Under the pieces are notes generated by a model, which made no database searches, was not told the DNA's origin, and saw nothing but the letters and a program-made list of their open reading frames with translations. From the NCBI GenBank assembly GCA_030746455.1, contig JASLMQ010000301.1:1-6188 (forward strand): DNA of 6,188 nucleotides, given 5' to 3'. Source of the DNA: Candidatus Latescibacterota bacterium (GTDB lineage Bacteria > Latescibacterota > UBA2968 > GCA-2709665). Below, piece by piece: positions 1 to 5,228 of this stretch. Each line of letters begins with the position of its first letter. Within the stretch, counting starts at the first letter, position 1. Made by a program: the position numbers and the translations under genes.

Positions 1-831
1 GCGGACCAGCACCTTTACGACCTTCCTGCGGTATCCGGCAGAGCCGCGCACATCGCTGATCGGTGTGGCAGCATCCGCGGCGCGTTCCGCTGCCTCCTCG
101 ATCAGGCCGTCTGATGGCTTCTTGCCCCTGAGGGCCTTCTCGGCTTCCCGCGCCCGGAGGGGCGTGGGCGCCACCGCTCCCATCACGATTCTAGCGTCTT
201 CGCACACCCCGGTGCGCCCCGCCAGTGTGACTGCGGCCCCCACTCCGACCACGGCGATGTCCATCGCCATCCGCGGGGTCTGTCGGGCATAGGCCGACCC
301 GGTCCGCGGAGGAACCATCGGAACCTGAATGCCTGTGACGAGCTCCCCGGGCCTCAGCGCGGTTTCGCCCGGCCCGGTCAGGAGGTTCTCCACCTTCATC
401 GTTCGCCGTCCGGCCGGACCCGCGATACGGGCCTTCGCTCCCAGGGCAATCAGACCCGGCGCCGAATCCGCCGAAGGCGCGGCGTTGCAGATGTTCCCCA
501 CCACGGTCGCCAGGTTCCGGATCTGGATGGATCCGATCACGGCCACGCCCTGGGCCAGCGCGGGGAAATGCCGCCACACCCGCTGGTCCAGCTCCACCTG
601 GCGGAGCGTCACCGCGGCCCCGATGGTGAGTCCGGTTTTCCTGTCGAAGTGGAGCTCGTCGAGCCCACGGACGCGCTTGATGTCCACCACCACATCCGGC
701 TTCAGCACCCTGGACTTCATACGGACCAGCACGTCCGTCCCGCCGGCGAGAACCATCGCGTTCTCGTGCGCTGCCAGGGCCTCAACCGTCTCCCGGATGT
801 TGCGCGGTGCAATGTAGTCGAAACTGCGCAA
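1..831 (-). CDS. FAD-binding subunit of a xanthine dehydrogenase/CO dehydrogenase-family molybdenum hydroxylase (CoxM-like), 3' end beyond window
   Basis: This is the medium, FAD-carrying subunit of a molybdenum hydroxylase. In this family it passes electrons from the Mo site via the 2Fe-2S subunit to FAD and an acceptor in the cytoplasm. 277 codons are visible with no stop; the family is about 280-290 residues, so only the tail is missing. The N-terminal FAD domain shows AGGTDVLVRMK (residues 29-39), TIGAAVTL (69-76) and IRNLATVVGN (104-113) followed by CNAAPSADSAP. The C-terminal CO-dehydrogenase flavoprotein domain begins near residue 172. I chose a TTG start because GGAGGAGG lies 6 nt upstream and the protein begins MRSFDYIAPR, as relatives do. 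Family members usually have GGN where this one has VGN (residues 111-113). The substrate cannot be read from this subunit. The Mo-binding and 2Fe-2S subunits are not visible and would be expected past the left edge. Confidence 0.93.
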   Translation of the reverse strand, partial: MRSFDYIAPRNIRETVEALAAHENAMVLAGGTDVLVRMKSRVLKPDVVVDIKRVRGLDELHFDRKTGLTIGAAVTLRQVELDQRVWRHFPALAQGVAVIGSIQIRNLATVVGNICNAAPSADSAPGLIALGAKARIAGPAGRRTMKVENLLTGPGETALRPGELVTGIQVPMVPPRTGSAYARQTPRMAMDIAVVGVGAAVTLAGRTGVCEDARIVMGAVAPTPLRAREAEKALRGKKPSDGLIEEAAERAADAATPISDVRGSAGYRRKVVKVLVR

Positions 832-837
832 GGCACC

Positions 838-845
838 CCTCCTCC
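838..845 (-). promoter_or_regulatory. Ribosome binding site fixing a TTG start
   Basis: On the minus strand the sequence is GGAGGAGG, then 6 nt, then TTG at 831-829. No ATG or GTG in the same frame fits this spacing, so the Shine-Dalgarno match decides the unusual TTG start of the FAD-binding subunit. Confidence 0.75.
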
Positions 846-888
846 ATCTCGACCTGCAGGTTCGCTCGGGTCTGCCGCTCCATCTACT

Positions 889-903
889 AATATAGCCAAT
901 ATA
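889..903 (-). promoter_or_regulatory. Candidate promoter -10 region (two TATATT boxes) for the FAD-binding subunit gene
   Basis: Read on the minus strand, this AT-rich patch is TATATT-GGC-TATATT, standing out in GC-rich surroundings. Either box would place transcription start roughly 50-60 nt before the TTG start. No good -35 hexamer lies 17 nt upstream: TTTTCT for the first box and CAGGCC for the second. If real, the promoter is weak or activator-dependent. This is inference from base composition and spacing. Confidence 0.35.
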
Positions 904-916
904 TGCAGATCGGCCT

Positions 917-939
917 GCTCAGAAAAACGGTTTCTGAGC
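917..939 (-). terminator. Perfect 9-bp hairpin after the aldo/keto reductase gene; terminator or operator
   Basis: GCTCAGAAA and its exact reverse complement TTTCTGAGC flank a 5-nt loop. It begins 7 nt past the TGA stop at 947-949, where a terminator would sit. There is no run of U after the stem on either strand, so it is not a textbook intrinsic terminator. It also sits immediately upstream of the candidate TATATT boxes, so it could instead be a dyad operator for the next gene. Confidence 0.4.
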
Positions 940-946
940 GAAGCCG

Positions 947-2011
947 TCAGCGCGCTGCCTGCCGCTCGTGGTAGGCCTGGATCATCGGCGTGTAGGTCCG
1001 GTGCAGCCCCTGCATCAGGTCGCGAATCGGCAGGTCGTATGCACAGGCCTCCCCGCACTCCTTGCCGTCGCACTCCTGACAGGCCGACGTCCTCTCGACC
1101 TGTTCACCCATTCCGCGCTCCATCATCATGTCCATCCCGAATCGCCGGTAGTTCAGCTCGAGGATCATCAGATCGCGCGCCGGCACGTCGTGCGAGCACT
1201 TCGGCGGACAGGTGTAGCACAGTCGGCAGTACTCCCGGTCCCACCGGGCGCGCTCGTCGGCCAGCCAGTCTGCCTCTTCCGGATTCAGCGGCTCCGGATT
1301 CCCCCCGACGACCACGTTCTGGTCCACCTCCCAGGCCTTCCACATCCCCACGCATATGGTGTGTACCGCCTCGTGCTGAAGGACCCATCTCAGGCAGATG
1401 TCCGCGTGCTGGAAGAGCGAGCCCCCGATCGGCTTCATGATGGTCACGCCCACGTCGTGTTCCTGCGTGTGGGGGAACAGCTGGGAAGCCGCCTCGTCCT
1501 TGACGAAGTTGAACGGAATGAGCAGCACATCCACCAGGCCCGTCTTGACGGCCTCGGCCAGGACCTCCGGCCGGTGCCCGCTGAGCCCGATGTGGCGGAT
1601 CTTTCCCTGCCCACGGGCCGCCACCAGCCCCTCGAAGGCCCCGCCGGGGCCGCTGACCCGCTGCCAGTCCTCCGGGGTGATCACTCCGTGGCACTTGTAC
1701 ACGTCGATCATGTCGACGCCCAGGGTCTCCAGGCTCTCCTCGATGGCCTCCATCATCTTGTCACGGTCCCGAGCTCCCGCCTTGGACCCGATGACCACCT
1801 CGTCGCGGCGTCCCTTGATCGCCTCCGCCAGCCGCGTTTCGCCTCCCCCCCGATCGTAACCCCTGGCCGTATCAAAATAGTTCACTCCACGATCCATCGC
1901 GCGCCGCAGGACCTTCACGGCCTCGGGCTGTGCGGCGCGGAAGATGGGGATGCCGCCACACCCGATGCACGACACCTGCAGGTCCGTCCGCCCCAACCGT
2001 CGCATCTGCAT
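947..2011 (-). CDS. Aldo/keto reductase with C-terminal ferredoxin-like cysteine clusters
   Basis: A 354-residue cytoplasmic NAD(P)-dependent oxidoreductase of the aldo/keto reductase superfamily, from the branch carrying an Fe-S C-terminus. The TIM-barrel domain spans about residues 1-245. The full catalytic tetrad is visible: D47 and Y52 (FDTARGYD), K77 (GSKAG) and H108 (YKCHGV). The C-terminal extension has a classic CX2CX2CX3C set (C262, C265, C268, C272) and a second CX2CX4CX3C set (C311, C314, C319, C323), each soon followed by a P-x-R-D-L motif. These suggest one or two 4Fe-4S clusters. The start is supported by AGGAGGTGA 4 nt before ATG (7 nt counted from GGAGG). It has 101 nt free upstream and 115 nt downstream, more isolated than the genes before it. 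The physiological substrate is not recognisable. Confidence 0.95.
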   Translation of the reverse strand: MQMRRLGRTDLQVSCIGCGGIPIFRAAQPEAVKVLRRAMDRGVNYFDTARGYDRGGGETRLAEAIKGRRDEVVIGSKAGARDRDKMMEAIEESLETLGVDMIDVYKCHGVITPEDWQRVSGPGGAFEGLVAARGQGKIRHIGLSGHRPEVLAEAVKTGLVDVLLIPFNFVKDEAASQLFPHTQEHDVGVTIMKPIGGSLFQHADICLRWVLQHEAVHTICVGMWKAWEVDQNVVVGGNPEPLNPEEADWLADERARWDREYCRLCYTCPPKCSHDVPARDLMILELNYRRFGMDMMMERGMGEQVERTSACQECDGKECGEACAYDLPIRDLMQGLHRTYTPMIQAYHERQAAR

Positions 2012-2015
2012 AGAC

Positions 2016-2024
2016 TCACCTCCT
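2016..2024 (-). promoter_or_regulatory. Near-consensus ribosome binding site of the aldo/keto reductase
   Basis: The minus strand reads AGGAGGTGA, a nine-base match to the anti-Shine-Dalgarno end of 16S rRNA, with 7 nt between GGAGG and the ATG at 2011-2009. It fixes this start over the next in-frame Met (codon 3) and predicts strong translation. Confidence 0.75.
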
Positions 2025-2066
2025 GGATGTCAGCAGATCACGCCCTGCGACTGCCCGAACTCCCGT

Positions 2067-2107
2067 CGGATCCGCCGATCCGGAGACCACGGCCGCAGAC
2101 GCGGCCG
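2067..2107 (-). other. Two tandem GC-rich inverted repeats between the flavin reductase and aldo/keto reductase genes
   Basis: Two small perfect dyads follow the flavin reductase stop (2113-2115). Bases 2090-2107 form CGGCCGC, 4-nt loop AGAC, GCGGCCG. Bases 2067-2082 form CGGATC, loop CGCC, GATCCG. Neither is followed by a U-tract, so intrinsic termination is not supported. They could be RNA hairpins that protect the upstream message or reduce read-through, or chance in GC-rich DNA. Nothing else is recognisable in the 2012-2112 gap apart from the downstream ribosome site. Confidence 0.35.
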
Positions 2108-2112
2108 CCCCT

Positions 2113-2622
2113 TCATTCTGCCGCGTAGGCGCCCAAGACCTCTGCGAAATAGATGGTATGTTGCTCCTCCACCGGATTCTCCCGGTGTTCCGGCGTCAGA
2201 ATCCAGTGAGGGGGACGCTCCTTGTGATAGATACGGCACTCGATGTTGAACGGACATTCCTCGATCGATACGGGAGCAACGTCGAACGAGTCGATGGGCG
2301 AGAGCCCCGTCTTGGCGAACTTGTCACCCGACCGGCCCGATGCCGTACCGCAGTAGGTCACCAGCTCGACCATATCCTGGGTCGGAACCGCGATTACGAA
2401 CTCGCCGACCTCGTCGAGGAGGCCGAACGTGTGGCACGCGGGTCGAACAGCCACAGCCACCGTGGGACTCCCGCGATAGGACCTGCCGTAGAGTCCCCAA
2501 CCGATTGTCATCACATTGGCGCTGCCATCCGCCCCCGCCGACGTGAGCAGGACGCCATTGGCCTCTGTTTCCCGGTACAGGGTCTCGATCACATCAACGA
2601 ACGGCACGGGCTGTCTACTCAT
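2113..2622 (-). CDS. Flavin reductase-domain protein (FMN-binding split-barrel, flavoredoxin type)
   Basis: A 169-residue protein of the flavin reductase-like family, which binds FMN in a split barrel and serves as an NAD(P)H:flavin oxidoreductase or electron-transfer flavoprotein. Evidence is the N-terminal FMN-site pattern LLTSAGADGSANVMTIGWG (residues 25-43), the conserved CGTASGRSGDKFAKTGL (91-107), and a length normal for the family. The frame stays open upstream to a Met at 2751, but that extension runs through the end of hpt and has unstructured, Arg-rich sequence. The ATG at 2622 has GGAGG 6 nt upstream and gives the conserved N-terminus. It starts 11 nt after the hpt stop, so co-transcription is very likely. 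Flavin reductases often supply reduced FMN to a monooxygenase, but none is visible here, so the partner is unknown. Confidence 0.92.
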   Translation of the reverse strand: MSRQPVPFVDVIETLYRETEANGVLLTSAGADGSANVMTIGWGLYGRSYRGSPTVAVAVRPACHTFGLLDEVGEFVIAVPTQDMVELVTYCGTASGRSGDKFAKTGLSPIDSFDVAPVSIEECPFNIECRIYHKERPPHWILTPEHRENPVEEQHTIYFAEVLGAYAAE

Positions 2623-2628
2623 ATCTAT

Positions 2629-2633
2629 CCTCC
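2629..2633 (-). promoter_or_regulatory. Ribosome binding site choosing the internal ATG of the flavin reductase
   Basis: GGAGG lies 6 nt before the ATG at 2622-2620 and directly follows the hpt TAG stop (2636-2634). This supports the short start over the long upstream extension of the frame and suggests translational coupling with hpt. Confidence 0.75.
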
Positions 2634-3188
2634 CTACGAGGGGTCGCATCTGGCTGGTCTGAGAACGCCGATGAGCGGCAGGTTCCGATAGAGCTGATCG
2701 AGATCGAGGCCGTAGCCCACCACGAACTGGTCCTGTATCCTGAAACCGCAATACGCGATGGGGACGTCCACCAGCCGCCGATCGGGCTTATCCAGCAGCG
2801 CACAGACCTTGAGGCTGGCGGGATTCCTGGTTGCGAGCGTCTTGAGGAGGTAGTCCAGCGTGAGGCCGGTGTCGACGATGTCCTCAACAAGCAGAACGTG
2901 TCTGCCCGTGATGCTCGTGTCCAGGTCGTTCAGGATCCGCACGATCCCCGAGCTCTGTGTCGAGGGTCCGTAGCTCGAGACCGACATCATCTCGATCTCG
3001 ACCGGACGGGTGATCCACCGGGCGAGGTCGGCCAGGAAGAACAGGGATCCTTTCAGAACGCCAACAAGGACGATGGCCCCCCCGATCGCCTCATAGTCTG
3101 CCGCGATCTGATCGCCCATCTCCCGCACACGGCCACGTATCTCCTCCGCGGAGAGCAGCACCTCCTGAAGGTCGTCATACTGCGCCAT
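2634..3188 (-). CDS. hpt: Hypoxanthine phosphoribosyltransferase
   Basis: A 184-residue cytoplasmic purine-salvage enzyme that joins hypoxanthine (and usually guanine) to PRPP, giving IMP or GMP plus pyrophosphate. The PRPP-binding signature VLLVEDIVDTGLTL occupies residues 98-111, with E102 and D103 as the acidic pair and D106 in the catalytic-base position. Other family marks are the LKG pyrophosphate loop (45-47), SSYG (71-74), LLDKPDRR (131-138) and FVVGYGLDLD (155-164) followed by YRNLP. Length matches the bacterial family (about 175-185). GGAGA lies 6 nt before the ATG. It sits 42 nt after E1 beta and 11 nt before the flavin reductase, in the same direction. That is unlike the common tilS-hpt-ftsH neighbourhood. 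Function is well supported; why it belongs to this operon is not clear. Confidence 0.97.
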   Translation of the reverse strand: MAQYDDLQEVLLSAEEIRGRVREMGDQIAADYEAIGGAIVLVGVLKGSLFFLADLARWITRPVEIEMMSVSSYGPSTQSSGIVRILNDLDTSITGRHVLLVEDIVDTGLTLDYLLKTLATRNPASLKVCALLDKPDRRLVDVPIAYCGFRIQDQFVVGYGLDLDQLYRNLPLIGVLRPARCDPS

Positions 3189-3230
3189 GGCTGTTCTCCG
3201 ACGGCCCGGACCTGCAGCGGGCTCTCTCCG

Positions 3231-4217
3231 CTATCCCAGCATGGCCTCCACCGCTTCCACCACGTCCGTCTCGTCCGGAATGGTCGCGTCCTCGAGCGGC
3301 TTGCTGAACGGTATCGGCACGTCCATCGCCCCCAGGCGGGCCACCGGGGCCTCCAGATAGTCGAACGCCCCCTCGTACACCGCAGAGGCCAGCTCGGCCG
3401 TGACGCCGAAGCTGCGGTAGCCTTCGTCGATGATCACGGCCCGACCCGTCTTGGAGACCGAGGACACGAGCGTCTCTCTGTCCAGCGGCACCAGCGTGCG
3501 AGGGTCGACCACTTCTGCGCTGACGCCCTTCTCGTCGAGGCTCTCCGCCGCGTCCAGGGCGACGTGGACCATACTCGAGGTCGCGATCAGGGTCACGTCA
3601 TCGCCCTGTCGCTTCACGTCCGCCACGCCGAAGGGGACCGTGTGCTCTCCCTCCGGGACCGGGCCCTGGAGGGAGTACATCATCTTGTCCTCATAGAACA
3701 GCACAGGATTGTCATCCCGTACCGCCGTCTTGAGCAGGCCTTTGGCGTCCGCCGGCGTGGACGGGATGGCCACCTTCAGCCCGGGGATATGGCACGGCCA
3801 AGCCTGCAGGCTCTGGGAGTGCTGGGCGGCCGCAGAGCGCCCGGCCCCCATCGTGGCCCGGATGGTAAGCGGCACCGAGGCCTGTCCGCCGGACATATAG
3901 CGTATCTTCGCGGCCTGATTGGCGATCTGGTCCATCGCCAGAGCGATGAAGTCGCCGAACATGATCTCCACGATCGGACGCATACCCGTCAACGCGGAGC
4001 CCACGCCAACGCCGACGAAGCCCGCCTCGGAGATCGGCGTGTCGATCACCCGATCGGCCCCGAATTCCTCGAAGAGCCCTCCGAGGGTCTTGAACACCCC
4101 ACCCGGAGCGCCGACCTCCTCGCCCATCAGGAACACCGTCGGATCCTGTCGCATCTCCTCAGCGATGGCCTCCTTCACGGCATCCCCGAACGTCATCTCC
4201 CGCTCAGGCGTAGACAT
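3231..4217 (-). CDS. acoB: 2-oxo acid/acetoin dehydrogenase E1 component, beta subunit (AcoB-like)
   Basis: The 328-residue beta chain of a heterotetrameric thiamine-diphosphate E1, acting in a large cytoplasmic complex with E2 and E3. The N-terminal pyrimidine-binding domain shows MGEEVG (residues 31-36), GGVFKT (39-44) and DTPISEAG (59-66), whose E64 is the expected cofactor-activating glutamate. DQIANQAAK (96-104), YMSGG (107-111) and AAQHSQS (130-136), typical of E1 beta, follow. The C-terminal transketolase domain includes EVVDPRTLVPLD and a VIIDEG stretch. The sequence runs close to acetoin-dehydrogenase beta subunits and to pyruvate dehydrogenase E1 beta, so the substrate is inferred mainly from the alpha subunit. 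I chose the ATG at 4217, inside the last codons of E1 alpha (14-nt overlap), because GGAGGAGGTG lies just upstream. A frame-open ATG at 4238 would put that ribosome site inside the gene. The overlap implies translational coupling and matched subunit amounts. Confidence 0.93.
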   Translation of the reverse strand: MSTPEREMTFGDAVKEAIAEEMRQDPTVFLMGEEVGAPGGVFKTLGGLFEEFGADRVIDTPISEAGFVGVGVGSALTGMRPIVEIMFGDFIALAMDQIANQAAKIRYMSGGQASVPLTIRATMGAGRSAAAQHSQSLQAWPCHIPGLKVAIPSTPADAKGLLKTAVRDDNPVLFYEDKMMYSLQGPVPEGEHTVPFGVADVKRQGDDVTLIATSSMVHVALDAAESLDEKGVSAEVVDPRTLVPLDRETLVSSVSKTGRAVIIDEGYRSFGVTAELASAVYEGAFDYLEAPVARLGAMDVPIPFSKPLEDATIPDETDVVEAVEAMLG

Positions 4218-5166
4218 GTTCGGACACCTCCTCCACATCGGGATACGGCGCCGCCTTGGCCGACTCGACCGCCTCTGCCACCTCCCGGTCTACCTCTCCC
4301 TCGATCTTCTCAAGCTCGCCGGCCGTCGCCGCCTCGCTCTCCAGAAGCCTGCCCTTCAGGATCTCGATGGGGTCCTTGGCCGTCCACGCCTCTATTTCGG
4401 CCGCTGGCCGGTAGCTCTCGCCAGGGTCCCCCACGTGGTGTCCCCCGTAGCGATAGGCGTGGCACACCAGGAAGCTGGGGCCGTTGCCCGATCGTGCGCG
4501 CTCGATGCCCGGTAGCGTGGCCTCGTGCACGGCCACCACATCGGTGCCGTCCACTTCTGCCGCCGGGATCCCGAATGGCATGGATCGATCGGCGATGCGA
4601 TCGCCTGCAAGCACCCGGTCCGCCGCCGTGTACTGGCCGTACAGGTTGTTCTCGCACACGTAGACCACTGGGAGCCTCCAGATGCCGGCCATGTTCATCA
4701 CTTCGTAGAAGACCCCCTGGTTGGTCGCGCCGTCGCCGAAAAAGCAGACCGTCACCTGGTCGGTTCCTCGCATCTTGGCCGAGAGCGCCGCCCCGGTGGC
4801 GATGCCGAAGCTTCCGCCCACGATCCCGTTCGCGCCCAGGATCCCCACCGACATATCCGCGATGTGCATCGACCCGCCCTTGCCCCGACAGTGGCCGGTC
4901 ACCCTTCCCATCACCTCGGCCATCATGCGCCCCAGATCCCCGCCCTTGGCCACGCAGTGACCGTGGCCCCGATGCGTGCTGGTGATGGTGTCGTCCTCCC
5001 GGAGCGCCTCGCACACCCCTACGGCGATCGCCTCCTCCCCGCTGTAGAGATGGGCGAGGCCGTGCATCAGGCCGCTGGTGTAGACACGCCAGATCGCCTC
5101 CTCGAACTTCCGGATGCGAAGCATCCCCCGGTACATCTTCTGCAGCGGAACACGATCCACTTCCAT
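4204..5166 (-). CDS. acoA: 2-oxo acid/acetoin dehydrogenase E1 component, alpha subunit (AcoA-like)
   Basis: The 320-residue alpha chain of the thiamine-diphosphate E1, which decarboxylates a 2-oxo acid or cleaves acetoin and transfers the acyl unit to lipoyl-E2. The cofactor motif starts GDGATNQG (residues 144-151) and ends CENN (171-174). HLYSGEEA (39-46), GKGGSMHIAD (95-104) and YRYGGHHVGD (238-247) are further family marks. STHRGHGH (63-70) and ILGANGIVGG (109-118) resemble acetoin-dehydrogenase AcoA more than proteobacterial pyruvate dehydrogenase, which usually has a YRDHGH-type motif and GGHGIVG. The acetoin call is therefore moderate; pyruvate or a branched-chain oxo acid remains possible. 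Two ATGs compete: the one at 5178 has only a weak upstream match, while the one at 5166 has GGAGG 5 nt upstream, so I chose 5166. It lies 62 nt after E2 and overlaps E1 beta by 14 nt. Confidence 0.93.
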   Translation of the reverse strand: MEVDRVPLQKMYRGMLRIRKFEEAIWRVYTSGLMHGLAHLYSGEEAIAVGVCEALREDDTITSTHRGHGHCVAKGGDLGRMMAEVMGRVTGHCRGKGGSMHIADMSVGILGANGIVGGSFGIATGAALSAKMRGTDQVTVCFFGDGATNQGVFYEVMNMAGIWRLPVVYVCENNLYGQYTAADRVLAGDRIADRSMPFGIPAAEVDGTDVVAVHEATLPGIERARSGNGPSFLVCHAYRYGGHHVGDPGESYRPAAEIEAWTAKDPIEILKGRLLESEAATAGELEKIEGEVDREVAEAVESAKAAPYPDVEEVSEHVYA

Positions 5167-5171
5167 ACCGT

Positions 5172-5176
5172 CCTCC
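5172..5176 (-). promoter_or_regulatory. Ribosome binding site choosing the second ATG of E1 alpha
   Basis: GGAGG lies 5 nt before the ATG at 5166-5164 and directly follows the ATG at 5178-5176, so it would fall inside the coding region if the first ATG were used. The downstream start is preferred; the difference is four residues. Confidence 0.6.
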
Positions 5177-5212
5177 ATCGGTCCCCAAGACCCGTAGCTC
5201 GACCTGTCACAG

Positions 5213-5220
5213 CCCCCCCC
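5213..5220 (-). repeat. Homopolymer run of eight G (minus strand) between E2 and E1 alpha
   Basis: Eight consecutive C on the plus strand lie in the 62-nt spacer, 8 nt past the E2 stop codon and about 46 nt before the E1 alpha start. It lies outside coding sequence, so length changes would not shift a frame. It is too far from the start to act as its ribosome site. It may simply be a slippage-prone GC-rich spacer, or a sequencing-error hotspot. Confidence 0.5.
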
Positions 5221-5228
5221 GCTGACGT

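Noticed and set aside
717..1073. Minus-strand frame (118 codons) across the gap between the aldo/keto reductase and the FAD subunit
   Set aside because: It is out of frame with both genes it overlaps, its sequence has no domain, and the real genes account for most of its length.
1845..1851. Run of seven C inside the aldo/keto reductase, a possible frameshift site
   Set aside because: The frame is intact on both sides and the run simply encodes consecutive glycines (GGGE) after the active-site Tyr; no sign of a broken frame.
968..2128. Plus-strand open frame (386 codons) opposite the aldo/keto reductase
   Set aside because: Antisense to a gene with an intact catalytic tetrad and cysteine clusters; no ribosome site or domain supports it.
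2623..2751. N-terminal 43-residue extension of the flavin reductase frame
   Set aside because: It overlaps the conserved end of hpt, lacks family similarity, and the GGAGG site supports the ATG at 2622.
4591..4605. Inverted repeat containing GCGATCGC, resembling the cyanobacterial HIP1 octamer
   Set aside because: I noticed only a single copy, within E1 alpha coding sequence; this does not show HIP1 enrichment or regulation.
2898..4985. Long plus-strand open frame (695 codons) opposite hpt, E1 beta and E1 alpha
   Set aside because: Its translation is rich in Arg, Pro, Ser and His with no recognisable domain, and it is fully antisense to three clear enzyme genes. Long antisense frames are common in GC-rich coding DNA.
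4310..5188. Minus-strand frame (292 codons) overlapping E1 alpha
   Set aside because: Gly/Arg-rich frameshadow of E1 alpha in another reading frame, with no family features.
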